Notes under the pieces: generated by a model
The model's input: only the letters and a program-made list of their open reading frames with translations
What the model was told of the DNA's origin: nothing
The model's database searches: none
Made by a program: the position numbers and the translations under genes
Part shown: positions 8,547 to 18,690 of the stretch, in pieces
Position numbering within the stretch: the stretch's first letter is position 1
How the letters are laid out: every line of letters starts with the position of its first letter
Assembly: GCA_028284625.1 (NCBI GenBank)
Contig: JANQRH010000013.1
Location: 1-64,000, forward strand
Source: Afifellaceae bacterium
GTDB taxonomy: Bacteria > Pseudomonadota > Alphaproteobacteria > Rhizobiales > Afifellaceae
Reading direction: 5' to 3'
Length of the DNA: 64,000 nt

Positions 8547-10061
8547 GTGAACAAGCCGGTGAAGCTTGCGGCCCGTTCTTTGGGGCAGCGTATGGCACTT
8601 TCCGCACGGCTTCAGGCGCGGCAGACCCAGTCGCTCGTCATCACGCCGCAGCTCATGCAGGCGATCCGCCTGCTGCAGATGTCCAGTCTTGAGCTGGAGC
8701 GCTTCGTCGCCGCGGAGCTTGAGCAGAACCCGCTTCTGGAAGAGGACGAGGAGGGCAGCGCGACGGCGCCGCCGTCCGCCGATAGCGGCGAGGCACCCAC
8801 GGACGCGGAAACGGTCGCCGACAACGCTGCTCTTGAGGCAATCGATGCCGACCGCTCCGATCTTTTTCCCAACGACAGCGGATACGATGCCGGTCCGCCG
8901 CAGTCGCTCGGCGGCACGGCCACTGCCCCTTCCGCATCGGCGGAGTTCGGTGTCGATCAGACGCTCGCCGCGAGGCCGAGTCTGGACGAGCTCCTGGAAC
9001 GTAAGATCGACGCCGTCTTCACCGACCCGGTCGAGCGAGCTGTCGCCCTGGCGCTCGCCGCAGGGCTCGATGAGGCGGGGTATCTGACCATCGAAACGGA
9101 GGCGGTGGCGCGCTCGCTCGATGTGACGCCCGAAGTCGTGGAGATGGTGCTGCATACCTGCCACGACATCGCGCCGACAGGCGTCTTTGCCCGCTCGCTG
9201 GCGGAATGTCTGGAGCTTCAGCTTGCCGAGCGCGGCCGGCTCGACGGCCCCATGCAGACATTGCTCGCCAATCTGGAGGCGCTCGCCGCCGGCCGCTCCG
9301 CCGAGCTTGCCGCGCTTTGCGGCGCCGGCCATGCTGGCTTGAAAAAGATGGTGGCCGAGATACGCAGCCTTGATCCGAAGCCTGGCCTCGCCTTCGCGCA
9401 CGAGCCGACACGCACGCTGGTGCCCGATGTGTTCGTTCGCCCCGGGCCAAACTCCGATTGGATCGTGGAGCTGAACGATGCGGTTCTGCCGCGGCTCATC
9501 GTCAACAACAGGTATTACGCCCAGGTCTCGTCTCGCTCAGCCCCTCAGGAGCGCGCATTCCTCGACGAGTGCCGCGATAAGGCGAAATGGCTCACCAAGA
9601 GCCTCGACCAGCGGGCGCGAACGGTGCTGCGCGTGGCCACGCAAATCGTCCGCCGCCAGGAGGGTTTTCTGACCGACGGTGTGACGCATCTGAAGCCGCT
9701 CAATCTGCGCATGATCGCCGACGCGCTCGGGATCCATGAATCGACGGTGAGTCGCGCCTCCGCCAACAAGACCATCGCCACGCCGCGCGGCATCTACGAG
9801 TTCCGCTACTTCTTCACCGGCGCGATACCCGCAAGCGCCGGCGGCGAGGCGCATTCCGCCGAGGCCGTCAAACACCGTATCCGCAAGACCATCATGGAAG
9901 AATCGCCCGACGCGGTGCTTTCCGACGATGCGATCGTCACGCTTCTGTCGCGTGAAGGGGTGGAGATCGCCCGCCGTACAGTGGCCAAGTACCGCGAGGC
10001 CATGCGAATAGGCTCCTCGGTGGAGCGCCGGCGCGACAAACGAATGAAGGCCGCGTCCTAG
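8547..10061 (+). CDS. rpoN: RNA polymerase sigma-54 factor
   Basis: Alternative sigma factor of 504 residues from GTG 8547; ATG 8592 (MALSARLQARQTQSLVITPQ) is an equally credible start that begins right at region I. Region I is glutamine- and leucine-rich (LMQAIRLLQMSSLELERFV) and contacts bacterial enhancer-binding proteins. Region II is acidic (EEDEEG and the following residues). The C-terminus holds the helix-turn-helix and the RpoN box ARRTVAKYRE that reads the -24 element. lptB lies upstream and hpf and ptsN follow, the classical rpoN neighbourhood of Proteobacteria. It would direct nitrogen, carbon or motility genes that carry -24/-12 promoters. Confidence 0.95.
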   Translation: MNKPVKLAARSLGQRMALSARLQARQTQSLVITPQLMQAIRLLQMSSLELERFVAAELEQNPLLEEDEEGSATAPPSADSGEAPTDAETVADNAALEAIDADRSDLFPNDSGYDAGPPQSLGGTATAPSASAEFGVDQTLAARPSLDELLERKIDAVFTDPVERAVALALAAGLDEAGYLTIETEAVARSLDVTPEVVEMVLHTCHDIAPTGVFARSLAECLELQLAERGRLDGPMQTLLANLEALAAGRSAELAALCGAGHAGLKKMVAEIRSLDPKPGLAFAHEPTRTLVPDVFVRPGPNSDWIVELNDAVLPRLIVNNRYYAQVSSRSAPQERAFLDECRDKAKWLTKSLDQRARTVLRVATQIVRRQEGFLTDGVTHLKPLNLRMIADALGIHESTVSRASANKTIATPRGIYEFRYFFTGAIPASAGGEAHSAEAVKHRIRKTIMEESPDAVLSDDAIVTLLSREGVEIARRTVAKYREAMRIGSSVERRRDKRMKAAS

Positions 10062-10175
10062 CACTCCTGGAAGCGCCGGGCGCGGCGGCCGATTGCGTTG
10101 ACAGGCGGCAGCGAGGCTCGTACAGCTCCGCCGGCGAGCGGCCCGACAGCTGAGATTTCAAGCGGAAAATGCGGC

Positions 10176-10472
10176 ATGGTACTGAGGATAGCCGGCAAGA
10201 ACTTCGATATCGGTCAGGCACTTCGCACCCGTATCGACGAAACCGTCGCCGGCATGGTCGGTAAGTATTTCGTCGAGAGCGGTTATTCCGGACAGGTTGC
10301 GGTCTCCAAGAACGGCCGCCTGTTTGAGACCGATATGGTGCTCCATATCGACACCGGCAAAGTCTTTGAAGCGCGTGGTTCAGACGCCGATGCGCGTGTG
10401 AGTTTTGATCTGGCCGCGGAGAAGCTGGACAAGCAGCTCAGGCGCTACAAACGGCGCCTCAAGGACCATTAG
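10176..10472 (+). CDS. hpf: Ribosome hibernation-promoting factor, short form
   Basis: Ribosome-associated protein of 98 residues that would bind the 30S decoding region and silence ribosomes in slow growth. I start it at ATG 10176 because LRIAGKNFDIGQALRTRID is the normal family beginning; a longer reading from 10098 adds 26 residues of non-conserved sequence. The domain runs to LDKQLRRYKRRLKDH and then stops at TAG. Alphaproteobacterial HPF next to rpoN is usually the long form, with a further C-terminal dimerisation domain of about 60 residues. That domain is absent, and only 41 bases separate the stop from ptsN. This protein therefore resembles the gammaproteobacterial short form. Confidence 0.85.
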   Translation: MVLRIAGKNFDIGQALRTRIDETVAGMVGKYFVESGYSGQVAVSKNGRLFETDMVLHIDTGKVFEARGSDADARVSFDLAAEKLDKQLRRYKRRLKDH

Positions 10473-10513
10473 TCGCAAAGGCCCGTCGCGGCGTTGCTTT
10501 CCAAGGTGTGCTC

Positions 10514-10981
10514 ATGGACCTGCGCGATCTCGTGAAGCCTGAAGCTGTTCTGCCGTCGCTGCATGCGCAGTCCAAGAAGCAGGTACTGCACGAGGTCTGC
10601 GCCATCGCTGCTCAGCAGACCGGATTGGTGGAGCGCGGCATCCTCGACACGCTGCTACAGCGCGAGCGGCTCGGCTCAACCGGTGTGGGGCAGGGGGTGG
10701 CGATCCCACACGGCAAGCTTTCCGAACTGGAGACGCTTGTCGGCGTCTTTGCACGGCTCGCGCAGCCGGTGGATTTCGACGCCCTCGACAATCAGCCCGT
10801 GGACTTGGTCTTCGTGTTGCTGGCGCCGGAAAGCGCCGGCGCCGATCATCTGAAAGCGCTGGCGCGCATTGCCCGCGAGCTCCGCGATCCGGGCGTGGCG
10901 GAGAAGCTGCGCGGCGCATCGGACGCCGATGCGCTTTATGCGGTGCTGACAGCGCCGCCCCACGCTTCGCACGCCGCCTGA
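10514..10981 (+). CDS. ptsN: PTS IIA-like nitrogen regulatory protein EIIA-Ntr
   Basis: Phosphocarrier of the nitrogen phosphotransferase system, 155 residues from ATG 10514; the GTG six bases earlier (10508) would add two residues. The phosphorylated histidine is His66 in GVGQGVAIPHGK. It receives phosphate from EI-Ntr through NPr and in alphaproteobacteria controls potassium uptake, nitrogen metabolism and stress regulators. No sugar-PTS domains are fused to it. It is the last gene of the lptCAB-rpoN-hpf-ptsN run and converges on DUF1150 across a gap filled by an inverted-repeat element. Confidence 0.92.
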   Translation: MDLRDLVKPEAVLPSLHAQSKKQVLHEVCAIAAQQTGLVERGILDTLLQRERLGSTGVGQGVAIPHGKLSELETLVGVFARLAQPVDFDALDNQPVDLVFVLLAPESAGADHLKALARIARELRDPGVAEKLRGASDADALYAVLTAPPHASHAA

Positions 10982-11029
10982 GGGTGGCGAACGGCCCCCG
11001 CATTCCGCGTGCGCTCCAGCCTCTCGTCT

Positions 11030-11131
11030 GTCATCCCGGTTCGGTCGTCAGGCCGGGACCGGGACCCAAACACCCAAGCCGCTTGGTGGTTATGGATCCC
11101 GCACAAGCGCTGACGCGCTTTGCGGGATGAC
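11030..11131. repeat. Inverted-repeat element in a convergent gap (copy W3)
   Basis: Bounded by GTCATCCCG (11030-11038) and CGGGATGAC (11123-11131), with internal GC-rich pairing such as CAAGCGCTGACGCGCTTTG. It belongs to the same general class as 19509-19605 and 49225-49306 (ends GTCAT..CCCGG) but is a distant member. It lies between the convergent ptsN and DUF1150 genes. Confidence 0.65.
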
Positions 11132-11153
11132 AAAGGAGAGGGATGTGCTCGGC

Positions 11154-11411
11154 TTAGTGGACGCTGACCGTTTCCAGGTCGTTTTCGTGCGCGCCGGCGA
11201 TCGCTGCCGCTTTGGAATCGGTCAGCATGATGGGTTGCCCGGCGGCTGACAGCAGCGCCCACAGATCCGTGCCCGGCGCCATCTCCGGCGCCTGCGGAAA
11301 CAAGATGTGGACGTCTTCGGAGCGAACCGGCCTCAGATAAGCGATCTCGCCGCCGCCAAGCGCGGCGAACTGATCCTTCGGCATGATCTTGATGATGTCG
11401 TTCTGGGTCAT
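11154..11411 (-). CDS. DUF1150 family protein
   Basis: Small protein of 85 residues with the DUF1150 layout: ALGGGEIAYLRPVRSED near the start and LWALLSAAGQPIMLTDS in the middle. No function is established. It starts 15 bp after the Hsp20 stop with a GGAG six bases before its ATG, so the two genes form one transcript, an arrangement that recurs in Rhizobiales. Co-expression with a small heat-shock protein suggests a role in heat or protein-damage stress, which is inference from context only. Confidence 0.85.
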   Translation of the reverse strand: MTQNDIIKIMPKDQFAALGGGEIAYLRPVRSEDVHILFPQAPEMAPGTDLWALLSAAGQPIMLTDSKAAAIAGAHENDLETVSVH

Positions 11412-11426
11412 GATGTCTCCAACGTC

Positions 11427-11852
11427 TTAGCCGCTGGACGCGATGGGAATGTGCTTGACCTTGCGTTCCGGCTCAAGCCGGACAAGGTCGATCGAAAGCA
11501 GCCCATCCTTCAGCTCTGCCCCTGCCACCTCCATACCATCCGCCAGCACGAACTTGCGCTGGAACTGACGCGCCGCGATCCCGCGGTGCAGGTAGTCGCG
11601 ATCCGAATCATCGGCCTGACGACCGCTGACCGTCAGCTCATTGTCCTCAACAGTCACTTCGATTTCGTTATCACCGAAGCCGGCCACCGCCAGCGTGATC
11701 CGCAGGCGTACCGGGTCGTCCTCGGCGGTCCCGATCCGTTCGATGTTGTAGGGCGGATAGCCTTCCGCGTTCTTCGAGGCGCGCTCAAGCAGCCGCTCGA
11801 TGTCCTCAAAGCCAAGCAACAAAGGGCTGGAAAAGAGTGGTGCACGGGGCAT
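11427..11852 (-). CDS. Small heat-shock protein, Hsp20 family
   Basis: Alpha-crystallin-type holdase of 141 residues from the ATG at 11852; an upstream in-frame ATG at 11870 would add six residues. I prefer 11852 because homologues begin just before the segment seen here as PLFSSPLLLGF. The alpha-crystallin core contains the conserved LAVAGF and NELTVSGRQ strands and the AARQFQRKFVLADGM segment, and it ends with the I-x-I-like HIPIAS tail. It would bind unfolding proteins during heat stress. I looked for a ROSE-type RNA thermometer in front of it and found no convincing one. Confidence 0.88.
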   Translation of the reverse strand: MPRAPLFSSPLLLGFEDIERLLERASKNAEGYPPYNIERIGTAEDDPVRLRITLAVAGFGDNEIEVTVEDNELTVSGRQADDSDRDYLHRGIAARQFQRKFVLADGMEVAGAELKDGLLSIDLVRLEPERKVKHIPIASSG

Positions 11853-12026
11853 TTGCTGCAAAGTCCTCATCTCTTAAGCGACTTCGCCAAGCCGGACCCT
11901 CGTGAGGCATCCGGCCGGTCACGAATGATATGGTGGGCGGCCAACACCGCTTCAAGCGGACACTCAATCGCCTTGTCCGCCGCTCTACCCGCCATTAACG
12001 AAAGCCCGACAAAGGGAGGCTGATCG

Positions 12027-12728
12027 ATGACAGGCAAAGTCGCCATCATCACGGCGGGGGGAAGCGGCATGGGCGCTGCGGCCGCTAAGCGGCTCGCCCG
12101 CGATGGCTACGGCATCGCCATTCTCTCATCCTCCGGCAAGGGGGAGGCGCTTGCCGGCGAACTCGACGGTGTCGGCGTGACCGGGTCCAATCAATCAGCG
12201 GACGATCTGAAACGGCTCGTCGAATTGACGCTGGACCGATGGGGGCGCATCGACGTGTTGGTGAACAGCGCCGGCCACGGCCCGCGCGCGCCGCTATTGG
12301 ACCTCAGTGACGAGGACTGGCATCGCGGCATGGACGTCTATTTCCTCAGCGTCGTCCGTCCGACGCGCCTCGTCACGCCAACCATGCAGAAGCAGCGCTC
12401 CGGCGCCATCATCAACATCTCGACCTTCGCCACCTTCGAGCCCGATCCGGTGTTCCCGACCTCGGCCGTGTCACGCGCCGGGCTTGCCGCTTTCACCAAG
12501 CTGTTCGCCGACCAATATGCCGCCGACAATATCCGCATGAACAACGTGCTGCCGGGCTTCATTGACAGCCTGCCTGAGAAGGACGCGTTCCGCGCGCGTA
12601 TCCCCATGCAGCGCTACGGCCGGGCTGAGGAGATCGCCGAGACGATCGCCTTCCTCGCGTCCGACGGAGCCGGCTACATCACCGGGCAGAACATCCGTGT
12701 TGATGGAGGGATCACGCGCTCAGTGTGA
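12027..12728 (+). CDS. SDR-family protein with altered catalytic motif
   Basis: Short-chain dehydrogenase-type protein of 233 residues preceded by GGGAGG. The nucleotide-binding turn is present (IITAGGSGMGAAAA) and NSAGHGPRAP stands for the usual NNAG. The catalytic Y-x3-K is not: the aligned segment reads PTSAVSRAGLAAF, so Tyr and Lys are replaced by about Ser and Arg. The C-terminal GAGYITGQNIRVDGGITRSV is conserved FabG-like. I recall similar SDRs with this altered motif in Rhizobiales, so it may be a distinct subgroup rather than a dead gene. Its final 35 codons (12624-12728) recur at 13539-13643, on the far side of an FkbM methyltransferase gene. Confidence 0.8.
   Translation: MTGKVAIITAGGSGMGAAAAKRLARDGYGIAILSSSGKGEALAGELDGVGVTGSNQSADDLKRLVELTLDRWGRIDVLVNSAGHGPRAPLLDLSDEDWHRGMDVYFLSVVRPTRLVTPTMQKQRSGAIINISTFATFEPDPVFPTSAVSRAGLAAFTKLFADQYAADNIRMNNVLPGFIDSLPEKDAFRARIPMQRYGRAEEIAETIAFLASDGAGYITGQNIRVDGGITRSV
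12624..12728 (+). repeat. Direct repeat, copy A (3' end of SDR gene)
   Basis: The last 34 codons and stop of the SDR gene. Compared with copy B at 13539-13643, 94 of 105 bases agree and all 11 differences fall in third codon positions without changing the peptide. Confidence 0.85.
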
Positions 12729-12773
12729 CCGGCGGCCGACGCGGTCCGCAAGGTCGAAGGCATCCGCTGCAAA

Positions 12774-13487
12774 CTAGGCGAGGGGATGCGTTGCGACCAG
12801 GATGCCATCGGGCTGCATCGGTGGCTGCGGATCATTGTGCGTGATGTGGAAGCCCGCGTCGCGCAGCAGCGTCTCCGCGTCGGCGTGAATCTTCGGTGCG
12901 TGCGTTCCAACCAGAATATGGCGCACGCGGCCCTTCGACAGCGGCGCGCGACCGCCTGCAAGCACTTCGACCTCAACGCCCTGGATGTCCATCTTCAGCA
13001 TGTGAACCGGCGGTTGGCCCTCAAGCACCGATTCTAAGGTCCGCGTCGCCACCGTAAGCACTTGCGCGTCCGCCCGCGCCTTGCCGAGCGTGGAGCCATA
13101 ACGCACGTCGTAGAAGGGTGCGGCGCCGTCTTTCGTTCCGATGGCGATTGGGCACAGCTGATAATCGTCGCTGATCCCGTTGAGCGACATTGTCGCCCTG
13201 AAGGCCGCAACGTGCGCCGGCAGTGGCTCGAACGCTAAGACACGCGCCTCTGGCCAGTGATGCTTGATCAGCACCGAGTAATAGCCGACGCCCGCCCCGA
13301 CATCGAGAAAGACCGGTCGCGTAGGCTTGTTCACCACAAAGGTGCGGAGCATCCATTCTTCTTCGACGGGTTCGTGCAAGTTCGGAGCTCCGGGCGCGGT
13401 ATAGCGCTCCATCTGCAGATCGAGGAGAAACCGGCGCTCGATCTTGATGCCGTTTGCAAATGCGTGAACGTCCATAACCTGGAGCAT
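12774..13487 (-). CDS. FkbM family methyltransferase
   Basis: S-adenosylmethionine-dependent O-methyltransferase of 237 residues. The SAM site is VFLDVGAGVGYYSVLIKHH followed by VLAFEPLPAHVAAF, and the acidic LKMDIQGVEVEVLAG segment is the hallmark of the FkbM domain. Such enzymes methylate sugars, lipids or secondary metabolites; the target is unknown. The Met at residue 5 is an alternative start. The gene points against its neighbours and lies between two copies of the same SDR 3' end, next to tRNA-Ala, so it looks like an insertion into an older SDR-tRNA arrangement. No partner genes accompany it. Confidence 0.82.
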   Translation of the reverse strand: MLQVMDVHAFANGIKIERRFLLDLQMERYTAPGAPNLHEPVEEEWMLRTFVVNKPTRPVFLDVGAGVGYYSVLIKHHWPEARVLAFEPLPAHVAAFRATMSLNGISDDYQLCPIAIGTKDGAAPFYDVRYGSTLGKARADAQVLTVATRTLESVLEGQPPVHMLKMDIQGVEVEVLAGGRAPLSKGRVRHILVGTHAPKIHADAETLLRDAGFHITHNDPQPPMQPDGILVATHPLA

Positions 13488-13538
13488 AGGCGTTGGTCTG
13501 GCGTGACACCAGACAAGGCGTTGATCGTAGAAGGCAGC

Positions 13539-13643
13539 GCCGAAGAGATCGCCGAGACGATCGCTTTCCTCGCCTCCGACGGCGCCGGCTACATCACCGG
13601 GCAGAATATCCGTGTCGATGGCGGGATCACGCGTTCGGTTTGA
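13539..13643 (+). pseudogene. Remnant of an SDR 3' end (copy B)
   Basis: Frame-preserved 34 codons plus stop that encode exactly the C-terminus of the SDR at 12027-12728, from AEEIAETIAFLASDG to VDGGITRSV. The upstream sequence does not match the SDR gene, so this is a headless fragment. All 11 nucleotide differences from copy A are synonymous, which means the fragment derives from an SDR allele that evolved under protein-level selection before it was cut off. Confidence 0.8.
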
Positions 13644-13697
13644 ACGGGCTTGAAGTGTTCATGGCGCGGCAGCCCTTCACTGCTTCGCAGCGAAGGT

Positions 13698-13773
13698 TGG
13701 TGGAGCCGAGCGGGATCGAACCGCTGACCTCGTGAATGCCATTCACGCGCTCTCCCAACTGAGCTACGGCCCC
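13698..13773 (-). tRNA. tRNA-Ala (GGC)
   Basis: On the minus strand the acceptor GGGGCCG pairs with CGGCTCC, followed by A and an encoded CCA. The anticodon stem CGTGA/TCACG encloses ATGGCAT, giving anticodon GGC (plus-strand 13738-13740). GGTTCGATCCC forms the T arm. Length is 76 nt. Confidence 0.95.
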
Positions 13774-13869
13774 TGATCCATCCGCGGCTTGGGGCTCCGC
13801 GGGCCGCCGGTTACCTATGCGGCGGCGCGTAGAATTGCAAGGCTGGCGCCCGTCCTTGCATCCGGCGAG

Positions 13870-14298
13870 CTAGCGCTCGTCTTCATCCTCTGCTTCGACG
13901 TCGAGCAGGCCTGAGACATCATCGCCTTCTTCCTCGTCCTCTTCAAGGAAGGTGTCCTCGTCCTCGCCCTCGCCCTCGCTCGACTCCTCGACCTCAACGT
14001 CTTCCACCTCGGGGATGTCCGCCTCATCGGAATCGTCGCCATCGCTGTCGGGCCCGACATCTTCGTCCGATGTGTCCTCCGCGTCCTCCAGTGAAACGAC
14101 GTTTTCCTCGCGCTCAACTTCCACCGCTTCTTTCGGCTTTTCCTGCTTCGGTTCGGCGGGAGGCTCGGGACGCTGCGGCACGGCAACCTCAAAGACCGCC
14201 CCGCAGTTCGGACACACGATGGGATCGCGGTTGAGGTCGTAATACTTGGTGCTGCAGGACGCGCAGGTCCGTTTGGTGCCGAGCTCTGGTTTCGCCAC
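13870..14298 (-). CDS. FYDLN acid family protein
   Basis: Protein of 142 residues with an N-terminal zinc-ribbon-like part (CASC ... CPNC around residues 12-32, including the family motif [12 protein letters not shown]) and a long, very acidic tail rich in Glu, Asp and Ser. This is the TIGR02300 FYDLN acid family, restricted to alphaproteobacteria and of unknown function. It is divergent from aroA-cmk-rpsA, a conserved neighbourhood, with a 219-bp gap. The low-complexity acidic tail explains a long spurious antisense reading frame on the same DNA. Confidence 0.88.
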   Translation of the reverse strand: MAKPELGTKRTCASCSTKYYDLNRDPIVCPNCGAVFEVAVPQRPEPPAEPKQEKPKEAVEVEREENVVSLEDAEDTSDEDVGPDSDGDDSDEADIPEVEDVEVEESSEGEGEDEDTFLEEDEEEGDDVSGLLDVEAEDEDER

Positions 14299-14460
14299 GT
14301 CTTTCCGCCTTCAATTGAGGTGCGCCGCGCGTGCCTAACCACCGCTCTCACCGCTGTCAAACCCCTTGTGAGGCTCATTGACGGACCCTGTCCGCCAGTG
14401 CCTGAGACGTGACCTCTTTCAGGCCCTGTGCTACCAACCGCGCGCGTCCCGCCGGATTGA

Positions 14461-16505
<2,045 letters not shown>

Positions 16506-16702
16506 GAAGGTGCGCCCTGTCGGGTGTGCCTCTTTGTCGTTTTGGCCGCCGCTCCGCTTGAGGACAGATCGTCGCCTTCGGCCTCGATGCGCCGGCCCGC
16601 TTCATCGGGAGCGGGGACGCCGTTGGCGGCAGACGCAATACCAACCAGCCCGGCGCGGGCATGCCACGACGCGTAAGGTCGCCATGCCGTAAAGGAGTTT
16701 TG
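16506..16702 (+). promoter_or_regulatory. rpsA leader region
   Basis: 197 bases between cmk and the rpsA start, GC-rich and able to form several local stems, ending in a strong Shine-Dalgarno AAAGGAG (16691-16697). S1 is known to regulate its own translation through its leader in gammaproteobacteria; whether this leader does the same is inference. I could not place a promoter here with confidence. Confidence 0.35.
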
Positions 16703-18553
16703 ATGCAAGCAGCCGAACCGCAGCCAACGAGGGAGGATTTCGCCGCTCTCCTGGAAGAGTCCTTTGCCAAGAGTGATCTGGTCGAGGGATCGGTCGTGAA
16801 AGGTACGGTCGTCGCCATCGAGAAGGACGTTGCCATCGTCGATGTCGGCCTGAAGGTGGAGGGACGTGTCCCTCTGAAAGAATTCGGCGCCCGCGGCCGC
16901 GAAGGTGAGATGAAGCCGGGCGACGAGGTCGAGGTCTACCTGGAGCGGATCGAGAACGCGCTCGGCGAGGCCATGCTCAGCCGCGAGAAAGCGCGCCGCG
17001 AGGAAAGCTGGGTCCGGCTCGAAGCCAGCTTTGAGAAGAACGACACCGTCACCGGCCAGATCTTCAACCAGGTGAAGGGCGGCTTCACCGTCGACCTAGA
17101 CGGAGCCGTCGCCTTCCTGCCGCGCTCTCAGGTTGATGTGCGCCCGGTTCGCGATGTCGGCCCCTTGATGAACACGCCGCAGCCCTTCCGCATCCTCAAG
17201 ATGGACAAGCGGCGCGGCAACATCGTCGTCTCACGCCGCTCGGTTCTGGAGGACACGCTCGCCGAGCAGCGCTCGGAGCTCGTGCAGCGCCTGTCGGAAG
17301 GTCAGGTCGTGGACGGCGTGGTGAAGAACATCACCGAATACGGCGCCTTCGTCGATCTCGGCGGCATCGACGGTCTGTTGCACGTCACCGACATGGCGTG
17401 GCGTCGTGTCAATCACCCCTCCGAGATTCTCAATATCGGCGAGACCGTGAAGGTGCAGATCATCCGCATCAACCCGGAGACCTTCCGCATCTCGCTCGGC
17501 ATGAAGCAGCTTGAGACCGATCCTTGGGAGGGTATCGAAGCCAAATACCCGATCAGCGCACGCTTCACCGGCCGCGTCACCAATATCACCGATTACGGTG
17601 CGTTCGTTGAGTTGGAGCCCGGTATCGAAGGGCTGATCCACGTCTCGGAGATGAGCTGGACGAAGAAGAACGTCCATCCCGGCAAGATCGTTTCCACCTC
17701 GCAGGAGGTTGAGGTCGTCATCCTGGAGGTCGATCCCTCCAAGCGCCGCGTGTCGCTCGGCCTCAAGCAGACGATGCGCAATCCCTGGGAGGAGTTCGCC
17801 GAAAAGTACCCCGTCGGTGCGGTCGTCGAAGGCGAGGTCAAGAACAAGACCGAGTTCGGCCTGTTCCTCGGCATGGAGAACGACGTCGACGGCATGGTCC
17901 ATCTGTCCGACCTCGACTGGAATCGCTCCGGCGAGGAAGCGATGGAGGATTACAAGAAGGGCGACCTGGTTCAGGCCAAGGTGCTCGACGTCGATGTGGA
18001 GAAGGAGCGCATCTCGCTCGGCATCAAGCAGGTCGGCGGCGACCCGATGGAAGCCGCATCGGGCCTGCGCAAGGGTGCCATCGTCACCGGCGAGGTGACG
18101 CAGGTGATGGATTCCGGCGTCGAGGTGAAGATCGCCGATTCCGACCTCACCGCCTTCATCCGCCGCGCGGAGTTGTCGCGCGAGCGCTCTGAGCAGCGGC
18201 CGGATCGTTTCGCTCCGGGCGAGAAGGTGGACGCCCGCATCACCAACATCGACAAGAAGAGCCGCAAGATCGCGCTCTCCATCAAGGCGCTGGAAATCGC
18301 CGAGGAGAAGGAAGCGGTGGCCCAATACGGCTCCACCGATTCCGGCGCATCGCTCGGCGACATTCTTGGTGCCGCGTTGAAGCGGCAGCAGGACAATGGC
18401 GACGAACCCGAACCTGCGCCAGCAGAGGCCGCCGAAGCCGAAGCTGAGGCGGAAGCCGGCGACAGCGAAGCCGCTGCCGAGGCGACCGGCAACGAGCCGG
18501 CTGCCGAAGCCGCCGCTGAAGAGGCCGCAGAAGAAGAGGCGAAAGCCAAGTAG
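16703..18553 (+). CDS. rpsA: 30S ribosomal protein S1
   Basis: Largest small-subunit protein, 616 residues, which binds mRNA at the ribosome platform. Six S1 (OB-fold) domains can be read from about residue 30 to 525; domains three to five are the clearest, with repeats such as NITEYGAFVDLGGIDGLLHV, NITDYGAFVELEPGIEGLIH and NKTEFGLFLGMENDVDGMVH. The last 55 or so residues are an Ala/Glu-rich acidic tail (EAAEAEAEAEAGDSEAAAEA), longer than in E. coli S1. ATG 16703 is chosen because of the AAAGGAG six bases before it and the normal family start; an in-frame ATG at 16661 lacks such a site. A terminator follows the gene. Confidence 0.96.
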   Translation: MQAAEPQPTREDFAALLEESFAKSDLVEGSVVKGTVVAIEKDVAIVDVGLKVEGRVPLKEFGARGREGEMKPGDEVEVYLERIENALGEAMLSREKARREESWVRLEASFEKNDTVTGQIFNQVKGGFTVDLDGAVAFLPRSQVDVRPVRDVGPLMNTPQPFRILKMDKRRGNIVVSRRSVLEDTLAEQRSELVQRLSEGQVVDGVVKNITEYGAFVDLGGIDGLLHVTDMAWRRVNHPSEILNIGETVKVQIIRINPETFRISLGMKQLETDPWEGIEAKYPISARFTGRVTNITDYGAFVELEPGIEGLIHVSEMSWTKKNVHPGKIVSTSQEVEVVILEVDPSKRRVSLGLKQTMRNPWEEFAEKYPVGAVVEGEVKNKTEFGLFLGMENDVDGMVHLSDLDWNRSGEEAMEDYKKGDLVQAKVLDVDVEKERISLGIKQVGGDPMEAASGLRKGAIVTGEVTQVMDSGVEVKIADSDLTAFIRRAELSRERSEQRPDRFAPGEKVDARITNIDKKSRKIALSIKALEIAEEKEAVAQYGSTDSGASLGDILGAALKRQQDNGDEPEPAPAEAAEAEAEAEAGDSEAAAEATGNEPAAEAAAEEAAEEEAKAK

Positions 18554-18601
18554 CCACGCGCCGCGCCCTTGCGCTGCGCTGAACGCTATGCAACGTCCAA
18601 G

Positions 18602-18627
18602 GCCCGCGGCCATCGCCGCGGGCTTTT
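18602..18627 (+). terminator. Rho-independent terminator of rpsA
   Basis: Perfect nine-base stem GCCCGCGGC (18602-18610) and GCCGCGGGC (18615-18623), loop CATC, then TTTT. It lies 48 bp after the rpsA stop. Confidence 0.88.
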
Positions 18628-18690
18628 CTTTCAGCTCATGACCACCTCGCCCTCCATATCGCACCCCTTGCTGCCGTCGCGCCCCGACGC

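Noticed and set aside
11853-11900. ROSE-type RNA thermometer before Hsp20
   Set aside because: The TTTGCAGC stretch near the start is suggestive, but the characteristic pairing with the ribosome-binding site is not convincing.
13644-13697. Possible attachment-site duplication at tRNA-Ala
   Set aside because: I looked for a second copy of the tRNA 3' end around the FkbM gene and saw none, and no integrase is present, so a phage or island integration cannot be claimed.
17231-18664. Minus-strand frame of 477 residues opposite rpsA
   Set aside because: Antisense shadow of the S1 repeats; leucine/alanine/arginine-rich without any domain.
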